A stretch of DNA of 64,000 nucleotides from Phyto melanocephala. Taxonomy: Eukaryota > Arthropoda > Insecta > Diptera > Rhinophoridae. Positions 27,101 through 40,000 of the stretch are shown in pieces. The stretch spans positions 111,818,515-111,882,514 of the forward strand of contig OW799237.1 in NCBI GenBank assembly GCA_941918925.1, read 5' to 3'. A model generated the notes under the pieces. The model worked only from the letters and a program-made list of their open reading frames with translations. It had not been told where the DNA came from and did not search any database. A program made the translations under genes and the position numbers. Numbering within the stretch: the stretch's first letter is position 1; each line of letters opens with the position of its first letter.

Positions 27101-30100
27101 TCACTGAAATTGCAGCCTGTGAGGTGTTGGGCAGCTTTTTAGTGGCTCTTAAAGATCCCGACTTGAAAGCTAGCCAACAAAAGGTATTGGAAACCATGTC
27201 TGGTCTCATGAATGTCCAGGAAATGATTAAAGAAGCTCAAATGAAGGGATCTGTGATCTATTTGCTAGACATGTTTTGTAATTCACGTAATCCTCTAATA
27301 CGAGAAATGTGCGCCGAAATAATGGCCAAAATGACAGCAGACCGTTTAAGTGGCCCTAAGGTTAACAATACAAATTTTATGATTTTTCAGATTTATTTCA
27401 TAACACGTTTTAACTTTTTCCACTAGGTACGCATAACAATTTCGAAATTTTTGCCAACTTTATTTGTGGATGCCATGATTGAGTCGCCTCAAACTTCAGT
27501 ACAACTGTTCGAATCGATTCATGAACATCCCGAGCTAATATGGAATGATAAAACCCGCAATATCGTTTGTGATGTCGTCAATGACATGTGCGAAAGGTTA
27601 ATATTTTTTATTTTTACATAATTTTTAGTTTAATGTTTATAAGCGCTTTTATGTTTTCAGTTTTTATCGCGCACAAAAATTAAACCCGAAACACTTGTGG
27701 AAGGATCCCGAAATCCTTAAGGATATTGTTTCGAACGAAGTGGTAGTTGCTGGTGTTTATTTGCGGCTATTTGTAGAAAACCCTGCGTGGACTTTACGCA
27801 AACCAAAACAATTTTTATCAGATCTCCTAGATTTTGTGGTGGAACAAATCAGCAAAAGTTCTTCAGAGGTAAGTTATTTATTCCATAAATCAACTTATTT
27901 TTATGAGTTTTTATTATATTTGCAGAAGGATGTTTTAGATTTGTCAACTAACGCCTTAGTCGAACTCCTACGTTCTCAACCGAATCTGGCTGATGATATT
28001 CCCGTATTGGGTCACATACCCAAGTTGTTCAACTTGTTGACCGTACAACCAAAGAATACGTTATCAGTATTACATCAACTATGTCTATCAGAGGTACACA
28101 CTTAGTTTTCTTTTTTTTCACTTTACAAACTACCCCTATTCGATTTCCAATTGCAGTTTTGTGTGAGTGCTGTTTCGCAAACGGAATGTATTATGCCCCT
28201 TAAAAAATGCATGGAACATCATCGAGATTGTATCGAAAAATCCTGTGAAACTTTAAGCCGCCTCTTTAAATACCAACATGTAGGTTTAATTATATAAAGA
28301 AAAGTAAACATTTTTGAATATATTTTATTGTTAAATTTTTTAAAGGATTCCTTAATATGTCAGTCACTAGAGGTTGGTCTTATACCTTTTCTCTTGGGTC
28401 TACTAGATAGTCGTTTGGAATTTATGGAAAATGCATCGGCGGTTAAAGCACAAATTGTGGCAGCGCTCAAAGGCATGACTTATAATATCAACTATGGTGA
28501 TCGGGTAACACAAACTTTACTCAAACATCCAGTATGGTCAGAATTTAAAGATCAACGACATGATCTTTTTATAACTGATACAAATATAAGAGGATATCTA
28601 ACAGGTATATACATAGAACATAAAACAAATATAATACAACCACATGTCTTTAGTAATTTGGAATTCATTAGGTGACTTTCTAAAAGACTTGTGACCGGCT
28701 CGTTACTTTAGTTGATTTTTGCCAACATTCTAGTTCATTTTTTGCACAAACCTCTATTTAATTACTTTGTGGTTTGTAAAAAAAAAATAAACTTGGTTGT
28801 TGGCAAAAATGTGCTAAAGTAACCGATTATCCCAACTTCTACACTGTATAAGAATTATCAGATTCTATTAGAGCTGGAAAACTTTCATTCTACTTTTAGA
28901 GAAGGGTTAATCGGTCTTCAAAAGACTTTATAAAAGTAAAACTTTTATTTTGAAATATGATTGCATTGGGCTGATACGTAAGTTTAAATATTAGATACTG
29001 AGTACGTTAGATTAAACAGGCTGAGTATGACCATCATACTTGGATTCATGACTGATCCCTTTGTGATACCTGATACGACGAACCGGGAATACTTTCCTAA
29101 CATCAACATGAGCGAGTATATCTCATGTTGATGTTAGGAAAGTACTCCTAAGACACAGAGTTCTGTTAGAGCACTAACAAGATTCCGGAATTGTTAGCGA
29201 GAAAGTCGCATATGTTCCCTCGATCAACGGTCGTCTATTGACGGCCATGTCTGTCTTACTATTTCCCTAGAAGCAGATCATTTAGTCTGTGCGGATCTAT
29301 ATAATTCCTGTATGACAAGTCTTTTGCAGGATATAAGTGGTGAAACAGTGAATATGACATTCATCCCTTGAGTGGAGAAGAGTACCATTGATCACCATTT
29401 CATCCGCAAAGCGGTTTCACTAGATACTGAGTATAAACCGAAGCATATATTTCTCTTAAACAACATCAATTCCATTTCATTTTTCAAATTACTTTTAATA
29501 TTTAGGTGGCGATAGTTAGTTCGTTTGGAAGCATTTTTCTTGAGAACTACTGGGGCCAAACTATGGCATCGATCACGATCGAAATTTTACTCGAACGATC
29601 GAGTTCGCTGTACTTTAGGTATATAGATTCTAAGAGGATTTTTCGAAATTCGATCACGTTCGAATGCCGTAATTTGCCCCCTGCTAAAATTTCATTCGTG
29701 ATTGAATATATCATTAGTTTGCAGATGATTCGTATACACAACACAGATAGACGAGTAAAAAGCTGGGGCCGAATTAGGGCATTCGATATCGATCGAAATT
29801 TTACTCGAACGATCGAGTACGCTGTCCTTTAGGTATAGAGATTCTAATAAGAATTTTCAAATTTCGATCACGTTCGAATGCCGTAATTCGGCCTGTGAAT
29901 TTACTATAATAAAACAAAACATTTGGTTTTAGTGTGCACCAAACATGGACAGCTTAGAAAGTCTCAGTTAATCAGGGGCCAAATTACGGCATTCGATCAC
30001 GATCGAAATTTTACTCGAACGATCGAGTTCGCTGTACTTTAGGTATAGAGATTCTAATAAGAATTTTTAAATTTCGATCACTTTTGAATGCCGTAATTTG

Positions 30101-30553
30101 CCCCCAGGTTAACGAACGAGTGGTCTATGGTCAATTTATTATTGCAGCAAAAGTGAGAAAAACTTTTACAGCAACCGAGTATGATTTGTAACACCAAGGT
30201 TTCTTGAAACTTGGCAGTGTTTTGAGAAGCTCAAGTTCCACAAATTCCTGTTTACGCAACAAAAATGTCTACCTTAATGGGACTATATGAAAAGCTTTTT
30301 GAAAATTATAAAGTCGTAGTCAAAATAATTAAAAAAAACTTAGTTCTACCACTAACAAAATTGGATTTTTCCATTCTCGACTTAAAATAACAAATTTTGC
30401 TAATTTTATCTTAAATTTACGTTGTTTTTGTTTTTAGGTATCAATCCTACTGCAGGCTACCTCACTCAAGGACCAGCACAAAATGTTGAAGTACTGACCT
30501 CACCACCACCTATTGATCGTGACGATCCCTCTGCGAGACCGCCACAGGATTAA
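18145..30553 (+). CDS. Rme-8: DnaJ-domain endosomal sorting protein Rme-8 (DNAJC13)
   Basis: Large peripheral endosome protein that recruits Hsc70 for receptor recycling and clathrin uncoating. Exons: 18145-18336, 18405-18545, 19149-19293, 20085-20283, 20353-20857, 20936-21733, 21799-21948, 22015-22206, 22264-22383, 22472-22560, 22638-22806, 22882-23879, 24606-25066, 25136-26151, 26217-26392, 26448-26967, 27037-27360, 27427-27596, 27661-27868, 27926-28093, 28157-28279, 28346-28604, 30438-30553. All phases join, giving 2412 residues, close to the usual fly length. Visible parts: the N-terminal lipid-binding-type region ([20 protein letters not shown]), a GYF-like segment from about residue 971 (DWYYN...WRSLQQIP), and the J domain at about 1297-1356 with an intact HPD at 1333-1335. 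The N-terminal sequence fixes the start. Exon 10 has an unusual A-rich acceptor; exons 17 and 18 end at GTTAA donors. The last intron (1.8 kb) is full of repeats. Family identity is certain; single exon edges are less so. Confidence 0.96.
28699..28825. mobile_element. Small inverted-repeat element in last Rme-8 intron
   Basis: Imperfect inverted arms: GTTACTTTAG..GATTTTTGCCAAC at the left and, reversed, GTTGGCAAAAATGTGCTAAAGTAAC at the right, about 27 bp each. The arrangement resembles a MITE. No target duplication could be defined. Confidence 0.5.
29090..29144. repeat. Perfect 23-bp inverted repeat, 9-nt loop
   Basis: TACTTTCCTAACATCAACAT plus GAG at 29090-29112 is exactly reversed at 29122-29144. 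It lies in the last Rme-8 intron and would form a short stem in the transcript. It is close to, but not part of, the triple repeat at 29552-30105. Confidence 0.7.
29552..30105. mobile_element. Three copies of one inverted-repeat MITE
   Basis: Copies at about 29552-29681, 29765-29893 and 29975-30105. Each begins GGGGCC(A/G)AA.T..GGCAT and ends with the reverse, TTCGAATGCCGTAATT(T/C)G. Between them is a shared core with ACTCGAACGATCGAGT and TTTAGGTATA.AGATTCTA. A lone end of the same family may be at 40870-40893. All three lie in the last intron of Rme-8. Unit length is about 130 bp and the arms about 35 bp. I see no clear target duplications, so the mechanism of tripling (insertion or duplication) is open. 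Confidence 0.75.
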
Positions 30554-30865
30554 TATTTATCAACAACAAATCAAAAATAATGTTAAAAATTTTCAACGAT
30601 TTTTTCGTTTTTTTTTTTTTTTGGTTCTTCATAATTGTCGTTTTTATATACATAAATACATACATACAAATGTATATAAGCTCACAGACTAATATATTAT
30701 TTTTCAACTGTATATTACACATAATCTAGGAATTTAAGCAGCAGTTTATAGCAACTAAAAATTCATTTAATTTCGTTTCATTGCTCTTTCAAATTGTATG
30801 AAGTTATTGAAATATAAAACAACTATTTAAAGAAATAATTGAAAAGTATTTTTTACATAAATAAA
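30554..30865 (+). promoter_or_regulatory. Rme-8 3' untranslated region and poly(A) signal
   Basis: AT-rich sequence follows the TAA at 30551-30553. The first good AATAAA is at 30860-30865; more A-rich sites follow within 40 bp. Cleavage is probably just downstream, before the mobile element that starts at 31002. Confidence 0.5.
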
Positions 30866-31001
30866 ACCTAAAAAAAAAATCATAAAAATTAAATAAATTA
30901 TTATTATTGTTTTCACATATTTATACAAAAATATAAAATTTCCTTTTTATAATATTTTTTCAACTGCATATTGTGTATTTTCATATGTATAAGCTTGTAC
31001 T

Positions 31002-31742
31002 CAAGGCATATCCATAAGGTACTCGTACCCAATCAGCTGACTGTTTTTTTTTTATATACATTTTAAAAGCGTTACCAAGGCATATTCATACAGGTATATG
31101 CAACGGCGAATTGATACAACAAAGCAAATTTTTAGGGGATTTTTTCTTTCAAGGCCAGTTTGTATAACAAGGATGGAAAAGTTGTTTTTGTATGTTTTAT
31201 CAATAAAATTTTATTAAAAAAAGGATATGTGCTTGTGAAGCACATTATAAATGGTGCAAGCACAAGAAATATACATAAATTTGGTAAATTTATTATCATA
31301 AAAAGCACAATTAAGTTAAATGTTTAATTCGGAATCCAAAATCTAATCTTCCATTCCTGCATTAATAAATAGAATAAAGGAGAATTCAACAAATTTAGAC
31401 ATTATGTTTCCCCATCATCATGTGCTGATAAGTGCACCTGTATGAATTCGCTTTAGCATTACCAACTTTTTTTAAGTCATGCCTGCAGTTGTCAAACTTA
31501 AGTTTTTAAATTTTATTGTACAATAAATAATTCGCAGATTCAGTTGGTTTAAAGCGTGTTAAAAAATACAAAACCGTGAATTAAAAGTTTTCGCTATAAA
31601 GTTTTTTAAAAGTTGTTCAAATTTGAGAAGAAAATAAAAAAAATTGTTTGACATATGCCGGCATATATACAAAAACAAAATACATGTGTTTTTTATTGTT
31701 GTGTTTGTTGCCGCGATGCATATACCTTATGGATATGCCTTG
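31002..31742. mobile_element. hAT-like element, CAAGGCATAT family, 741 bp
   Basis: Ends are CAAGGCATATCCATAAGGTA and its exact reverse. An exact 8-bp duplication CTTGTACT lies at 30994-31001 and 31743-31750. Near the left end the word AATCAGCTGAC matches the other copies. No transposase frame is seen, so it is non-autonomous. A smaller relative is nested inside it at 31076-31454. Confidence 0.88.
31076..31454. mobile_element. Nested hAT-like element inside the 741-bp copy
   Basis: Left end CAAGGCATATTCATACAGGT; the right end contains the reverse, ACCTGTATGAATTCGCTTT, with a few changes at the tip. Flanks AGCGTTAC (31068-31075) and AGCATTAC (31455-31462) agree at 7 of 8 bases, as expected for an old 8-bp duplication. 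This shows the same family inserting into its own member. Confidence 0.7.
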
Positions 31743-31765
31743 CTTGTACTCAATATAAAATTCCA

Positions 31766-31782
31766 ACACACACACACACACA
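31766..31782. repeat. AC dinucleotide microsatellite
   Basis: A short uninterrupted ACAC run of 17 bases, just outside the right target duplication of the 741-bp element. No known function. Confidence 0.8.
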
Positions 31783-31965
31783 ATAATACATAACATACAT
31801 ATTTACATGTCTGTTTTACGGTATATTTTAATATTATTTTATAATTAAATAAAATCTAATAAACATTGAAAATTTTCGAAAAAAAAGTGATGAAATGAAA
31901 ATAAAGAAAAAAAAAACATTTAATGTATTTTTAAACAAATCGTTTTAGCATTTTTATTTCATTTG

Positions 31966-32693
31966 TCAACCCATTACTATAGATAGGCCCAAACGCATAT
32001 AGTCTATGCAAGAAGCTAAAGCTGTAGCTATATAACGCCATCGTTCCATATACAAGTTAAGAAAATCAACATATTTTTCGCTTTTAATTTGGTAATTGAA
32101 AATTCCAATTGTGTAATGTATAATATCATATTCTTTGGGATAGACTACATCCAAAGAGCTAAAAAAAAAACAATTTTTCATTTTATATTTGAGTTTTAGA
32201 GAACATTTTTAGAGGATTTTTTGCTATGTACCCTCTTATATTACGGAAATTTCACTCATTATATATAATATCTAATTTACATAAAAAGTTACAAACATCT
32301 GAATCAGGAACATGTAAAATAATTGTATTTTCCAAAAAATACTTAATTTTTTTAACAAAACCAATTTTTAAGACTAACTTTGTTTTTTTTTCTCAATTTG
32401 CAAGAAAGAAAACTAAATGCAAATGTGTAAAAAATCAACCAATTTTCGTTTAAAAATACCATTAAATTATTATAAGTATATGTATACTACCTTTCCACTA
32501 AATACTGCAATACAGCGTAATAACTTATAACAAAAATAATTGGAAATATCACCGGCAGCAACATTAAAACAAGTAATACACAAGAATATGCAAATTTAAA
32601 TATTGTGGGAAATGGCAAGGGTTGAAGCCAAGTATCAATTAAACTAATCACAAACGGTTTCAAGTAATATGCAAATTTACTAAACAAAGACAT
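31966..32693 (-). CDS. Small membrane protein, 131 residues, unidentified
   Basis: Two exons on the minus strand: 32491-32693 and 31966-32158. They join in phase through a GTAGTA donor and a T-rich AG acceptor. The protein starts MSLFSKFAYYLKPF. It has one strong hydrophobic segment at about residues 35-62 (YSCVLLVLMLLPVIFPIIFV), and a C-terminal half with YPKEYDIIHYTIGIFNYQ and MERWRYIATALASCIDYMR, which is amphipathic or weakly hydrophobic. A TATAG acceptor 9 bases before the ATG suggests a non-coding first exon upstream. Composition and clean splicing argue for a real gene. I do not recognise the family. It sits between Rme-8 and MED23, on the opposite strand to both. Confidence 0.7.
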
Positions 32694-32989
32694 ACGTTTC
32701 CACTATAAAAAAGGAGAACATTATTTTATTTATGTTATTTTTAATAATATTTAATACTTTTTACCACTTTTCTGAAATGTAAGGGTTTATGCCAAATTTT
32801 ACTCATAAAATTTTTTTATCTAAACTACTTATATAAAAACTTAGTTAAACACGAAATTTGCACTATTTTATTCAAATTTGAATTTAAAAAGCTAATTTAT
32901 AGTGTTGTAAAATAAAAACTAATGTATATATGTTTTAACAGCTCCGTCTTTATTGTTAGTTTCAGTGTTGGTGAGTACAGTCAATTAAG

Positions 32990-33675
32990 CAGTGCTGTCA
33001 ACATTGAAGTTCAAAAAAGCAAAAATAAATTGCTTAATAGAAAGATTATCACGAAGTCTTATATTTTTTTACTTTTGATTCAACTATTTCATAAAATTAC
33101 ATATGTTACATAATACATTTTTACACAGCGGCGCATTTTCAGCGTTGAGACGTCAGTTGCCCTTTGGAATAATTAATTTTACAATTGGTAACGAAACTGA
33201 AGTTCTATTGCTATCAATAATCAGCACATAAGTCTATAGATATTATATTATTAGTATCATCTGACCAAAACACCCTTTGAATTAAAAATTTTGTGCTGAC
33301 TATTAGAGAACTGCTATCAATTGTGGCTCAAAAAATTTTTAAAATTGTAAATGTTATATTAAAATTGACATTGTAATAAAACAAAACAAAATTTAAATTT
33401 TTGAATATCATTTAATTTAATTATTCGGCTATACATATATACATATATAATTTACTCATAACCTTTTTTTGCTCAAAGCAATAGGAACAGAAACATTGTT
33501 CACTATAAATCTTTATATATTTTTTTTCTATACTTTCAACACAATATAGTTTCATAGTAATAAAACATTTATCAGTTTTGTATCGTAAGTTACCCTTACA
33601 TAAATTGTTGTCAACTAAAAAGATCAATTTGAAATTATATATTTGTTGTCACCGAGGAAAATAGTAACGCAAAGT
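32990..33675. mobile_element. hAT-like remnant upstream of MED23
   Basis: The left end CAGTGCTGTCAACATTGAAG matches the ends of the elements at 49613-50571 and 51678-53199. An internal stretch (about 33462-33510, with AATAGGAACAGAAACATTGT) matches 50340-50365 of the second copy. The right end is decayed; TCACCGAG near 33650 may be its trace. No target duplication was found. It lies just before the likely MED23 promoter. Confidence 0.55.
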
Positions 33676-34071
33676 TAAAAACAACGACACCTTGCACTGA
33701 CAAATAGTTTTCGCACAATCTATTTGAAAAAGCAGATAAACTGTGTTAAATTCAGCCGTGTGGACAACTCTGAAAATAAGCAACCCTGTGTTGTTATATT
33801 TAGTTGTTGTTGCTGTTTTTGCACGTAGTAAACAAAATTGTTTTGTTGAAGAGAAGAAAAATTAATTTCTTAAATTGTTAAAAAGTGAAAATATTGCAAT
33901 AATACAAAAAAATAACAAAGTTTCAGTAAACAAAATTTATTTATCTATTTCAATGGTATAAAGTTAACTAGTACTTTAAATTATCAAACACTCGTGATAA
34001 CGACCGGCTTTTCTTTTTAATTTGCTGGTCTGTCCACTTGTTAATTTTTTGTGCATGATTTTACAGCCAAC

Positions 34072-37000
34072 ATGGATGTGCAAATTTCAGATTGTGTTAA
34101 TAACTACTTGGTAGGTCTTGGCAATTTCAATTTTATATGCTTTTTGAATTTTCAACATATAATTTTAATGCAGAAAATCGAGCCCATTGAAGAGGCTTTT
34201 CTTAGCGTCATTGTCTACCGGTCCGAGGGTGAGCAAGATAAAGCCACTACGTTTTGTAATGATATTGGTAGGTTGCCATTTAATTATCTTCTGATTTGTA
34301 TAATTATTTATTATTTACTTGTAGTGACAGCATTCAGCAATGTTCCCCAGGACAGTAAGGAGGGCATTGTGCGTCAATATTTAGAAAAGGCTGCCTCGGC
34401 TACTAATACCAATCATTTGAAAGTATTAATGTCTACACTGTTTAAGTTAACAGAAGCACATTTGATAACAGCCAAGTAAGTTCACATTTGAAATTTCTGC
34501 TTATTCTGCTGTTAATATTCGACCGTGCAAATTTACCCATAAGTAAAATGTGCCTCGGCACGACATTTAATTATTTCAAACGATTTTTTATTCTTTTTGC
34601 CAATTAATACGTTACAGATTACTCTGCGACAAGATTCTATTGTGTGAAAAATTAAATTATGAAAATAAGAATTTTTGGATTGAAAGTTTCCGCCTTATCA
34701 AGAAAGTTATAGATCATGTAGACTATAAGGGAGTGAGAGAAATAATGAAATCATGCCGTGACAAAGCTCAGCGATTTCCTTTAAATGTAAATGTTACATA
34801 TTTACCACAACTTCTGGCATTAGAAGATACTATACGTTATATATTCGATCGCAATAATTGTCTATTACCTGCCTATTTTATAGCTAACGAAATTATAAAA
34901 CCTTTTCCCTATCATTGGGTGAGTGTAGAATGTTATAAATTGACTGCATTTTCTTATAATAAACTTACCTTTAGAAACTTAACAAATTAATGACCGATGT
35001 AGTGGAAGAATTCCGTCAAACGGCCCAAATGGTATCTATAATTGGTCATACACACATGTTACCGATTGTCGAGCATTTCGGTTATGCCGATCATATGATG
35101 AATTCTTGGAAGTTAGATCCTAATACCTTAAAGTTTAATTTTAAAGGGAGCCTACCATACGAACCGGAATTAATGGAAGAGCAACCACAACTATTACGTT
35201 ACGTTTTGGAACAGACCTATTCTAAAGAAATGATTACAACAATGTTTAACTTGCAAAAACACCAAAAACAAAGATGCAACACACTCGAGGATCAATTGGT
35301 TAATTTGATTATTAGCGCTATGGAAATGACAGAGTCGAATGAAAATATTGCTGGCAGTAGTTTTAATTTACCGGAAGAACAAATTAGTCATAATGAGTGG
35401 ATGTGGTTGCATTTATCGTCGCAATTAATCTACTTTGTATTATTTCACTTCGTTAGTTTTACGCACATAGTGTTGGCCTTATACGATAAGCTATCGAAAA
35501 AAGAACTCTTAAAAGGTCGTGATCAATTAATGTGGATTTTATTACAATTTATATCGGGTAGTATACAAAAGAATCCGGTACGTTTAAAAGTCGGTTTTTG
35601 TTATATAAAATAAAAAGTCAATAATTGTGTTTCTTTTTTCAATACTTTAGTTAGCCAATTTTTTACCCATGTTTAAATTGTTTGATTTATTGTATCCTGA
35701 GCAAGAACCTTTGCCATTACCCGACTGTAATAAATCATCTTCTCTCAGACAGGTTTCTATATTATAAAAATGATTGTATTTGTTAACGTATTGTAAGACT
35801 TGTTTTCTTTTTATATAATACAGATGGCTCCTATTTGTATTTGGATTCATCTAATGAAAAAGACTAGAAATGAGAACATGAACATTTCCAAGCCACTACC
35901 TATTGCTTTGAAAAATCATCATGAGTAAGTAAACTGTGAAACAAATGTTACATTTCATTACATAATTTCATTCTTTGTAAATTTGAAGTTTTGTTCAGCA
36001 TTTAGTACTGCCCAGTACAATGATGTCCATGAGTTTGAGTAATGATTTTCGCATTGTTTTAGTATGCAATGCATACTCGACAAATCAAGAGTTTTTTGCA
36101 CGTCCCATGAACATACTAGTTGAAGCTTTAAATGGAAATGCAAAATCTGCCACTGGCGCTCCTATCCAACCTTTACCATATTCTATGGTGGTACTAGACA
36201 GTTTAACAGTTCACAGTAAAATGTCCCTCATACATGGGTAAGACAATGTTAAACCTTTTGCTTTTACATAAATCTTAAAACTCGATTTCACTAGTTTTGT
36301 AACACAAATGATAAAACAAGCCCAAACAAAAACCTCTGTTCCTACGCCAGCTTTAATAGAGACATATGCTCGACTTTTGGTCTACACAGAAATTGAATCA
36401 TTAGGTGTTAAAGGATTTTTGTGTAAGTTCTTAATTGAAATCATCAATTCAAACTGAATATCTAAAATAATTATTTAATGTGTTTAGTGCAATTATTTCC
36501 GGCTGTCTGTAAACATCACGCTTGGGGTATACTGCACATATTATTAGAAATGTTTTCTTATAAAATGTATCACATACCTACGCATTATAGATTACAATTG
36601 CTTTCGAATTTGCTTTCATTGGCAACTATACCACAGACTAATAAAATGCAATTAAATCTTTGGTAAGTTTTTGATTATGAAATTCAATTTTTATATTTCT
36701 TATACAGAAATTAAATTTATATTTACTAAATTATTCGGGATATGCTCCCTTAATTTTTCAATAATATTTATTTGGTTGTTGGGTTTAAGCTGGTTTATAT
36801 GCATTTCACTGGTGCTTATGCCAGATCATCAGTAAACCTTTACCCAAATTCTTGAAAAAGTTTAAAATGTTATAAGTTATATTTTCAAATTCTCATTAAC
36901 AAAATGAGAATTCAAAAATAAAACAAAAAACTATAAAAAACTTCTTCAAAAACCCAACCAACAATTTTTCAATTTTAATTTATAACTTATAACATTTTAA

Positions 37001-40000
37001 ACTTTTTCAAGAATTTGGGTAAAGGTTTACTGATGATCTGGCATAAGCACCAGTGAAATGCATATAAACCAGCTTAAACCCAACAACCAAATAAATATTA
37101 TTGAAATTAAATTTATTTATAATAAATGAACGAATACACAAAAAAAGTTAGATTTGGGGAATAGGATACGGTAATCAATGCAATAATATTCGTTTTTATA
37201 ACAGTAACTATTTGTTTTTCTAATTATGTTTAAATTTGTTTGTTCAGTTATTAATAAAATGTTTGTATATATCGATGTTTATGATCACTATACCCTGCCA
37301 TGTGTGTGTGTTTTTTTTTTTATAAATTTAGTCTTTTTTTATTTTATCTTACGTATATTTGTAAGACCATATTTATTGAAATTTCTTTTAAACAGCTTTG
37401 AATCCGCATCGATACGTTTAATTATTGGCTTGGGTTCACTTGAATGCCAACCTCAGTTATCACGTTATTTTAATGAAAAACCACCAGCTTCAATAACATC
37501 TATAGAAAGTGAAGAGGTGAATCGAATTTTAATATTGACAATAGCTCGCGCTATACATATTACAGGCTCTGGTGAGGATATGCAAGCCTGGTGCAAGGAG
37601 TTGTTGTCAACCATAATGCAAAATACACCTCATGCTTGGGCTTCACATTCGTTGGCCTGTTTCCCACCGGCATTGGCCGAATTTTTCGCCCAGAACAATC
37701 ATTCCGTGGAAAATAAAGCACTGTTGAAGAAATCCGTAGAGGAGGAATATCGTAATTGGTCTTCGATGACTAATGAAAATGATATAATCAATCATTTCAT
37801 AAAACCCAATACGAGTCCACTCTTCTTGTGTTTGTTATACAAAATGATATGGGAAACTGATAATATAAATCCAGTTGCTTACAAGTAAGTTTTGTTTTTT
37901 GAGAACATAAATTTTCAATCAAAAAAATGTTTTATATGTTCGACATTGTTTTTTAGAATTCTAGAGGGTATAAGCGCTCGGGCCTTGTCAGCCAATTTAC
38001 GTAAACTTTGTGATTATCTAATAAGTGAGGTGGTCTCTTCAAACGCTAAAGAATTTATACATAAAAGTGTCGATTCCATTAATAATATGATTTGGAAATA
38101 CAATGTTGTTACAATTGATCGTGTGGTCTTATGTCTAGCTTTACGCACCCTAGAAGGCAGTGAGGCCCAAGTATGTTTTTTTGTCATACAACTTTTGCTG
38201 CTAAAAGCATCGGAATTGAGAAATCGTGTTTCCGAGTTTTGTAAGGAAAATAATCCAGATCATTGGAAACAGATAAATTCGTAAGTTAAATTACAAAAGA
38301 AAAAGAATTATTTAAAATCTCTTCATAATTATTAATTTATAGTCATGAAAAACATTTGGCATTTCATCAAAAATATCCGGAAAAATTTGCACCCGATGAA
38401 TCGGCTTCTCATCCTCCATTGCCCGCGTATTTTTCAAATGTTTGTTTGCGCTTTTTACCAGTCTTGGATGTGGTTATACATCGTTATATAGAAATGCCTA
38501 TGCAACATGTTCATCAAATACTCGAAGTTATTTTAGATCATTTAAGTATTTTATATAAATTTCATGGTAAGTGATTATTTTTCTAGATTTAACCTACAAC
38601 TAAGTGATTCCTTTCAGATCGTCCAATTACTTATTTATACAATACTTTGCACTTCTATGAGCGCATTCTAAGGGATCGACCTTCGTTGAAGAAAAAGTTG
38701 GTAAGTAAAGAATTTACTTCAACGATCAAATTATTTTTATCTTGAAAAAATAAAAAATTGTTAAACGCTTTCTCATTTCAAACATAAAAAAATTGTTTAT
38801 CTATAGGTTGGCTCTGTAAGTGGATCGTTTTCGGATATACGTCCGCCCAATTGGTGTGTCAGCGAACAATACAAACTATATTTGCAAAGTCCCGACATCT
38901 TATGGAATCCAGATTTGTTATATTACATGAATTTGATCAAACGTTTAGCTGAAAGTAAGTACTGAAAGTATACTAACAAGTTTAAAGTTATTTGTTGAAT
39001 AAATATAAAATGCAACTTCCTTTTAGCTATTAGCGGTAAAAATGTCATCTTTAATACTGACTGGCGTTTCAATGAATTCTCTAATGCCCCCGCCCATGCT
39101 ATGTATGTTACCTGCGTTGAACTCTTAAGTTTGCCAGTGGCTCCTCAAATTGTGGCTAATAATATTATTGATGTTATTGTCAAGGGTTATGCCATGATAC
39201 CGCAAAAAGAAATACATTCCTATATAAATGCAGTGGGCATTGTTTTGGCTGAACTGCCGGAAACCTATTGGAGTGGTATCTATGAGCGGCTACAGGATGT
39301 TTTAAATTTGCCCTCTATGTTAAGGTGGACATATCGTTTTAATGCATTTGAAATGTTTAATTTTAAACTAGTACGCGAAGCAATGGTGGAGAAAACGTTT
39401 GCTGTGGTATTGGCCGTAGCCCATTCAATATTTCATCATATGGGCGGTTTTAAATTAGCAACAATGACAAAGTGAATATAAATAAGTTTATTAAAAACGT
39501 ACTTGCAAAAATATTTTCCTTTTTCCTATAGATACATTAAGGAGATACTCAAACCACGAGTTGTCACTGAACACCAGCTGGTGTTTTTGTGCCACGTTTT
39601 TGGACCCTTTTTACAACGTATAGAACAGGAGAAACCTAATGCTGTTGCTGGGATTGCCATACTACTGTACGAGATGCTAGAAGTCGTCGATAAGCAACAT
39701 GGGCCGGCTCCCTTGGAATATATGGATCCTATATGTGATTTTCTATATCACATAAAGTACATACATGTTGGCAACATAATTAAAAATGAATCAGAAGCTA
39801 TTATTAAGCGCCTGAGACCAGCATTACAAATGCGTTTACGTTTTATTAGTCATTTAAATATAGAGGATAAGCATATTGAAAAGCAAAGTGATCAAACGAC
39901 AACAACAACAACATCAACCACATCAAATCTACAACCGACAATGTCCGCCCAGACAATGCAATTTCAAGCTAATACAATGCAAAAGCAGCAACAGCAAAAT

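Noticed and set aside
29506..29832. 108-codon frame in the last Rme-8 intron as an alternative exon
   Set aside because: It runs through two copies of the MITE; the peptide repeats with the element and has no match to the protein.
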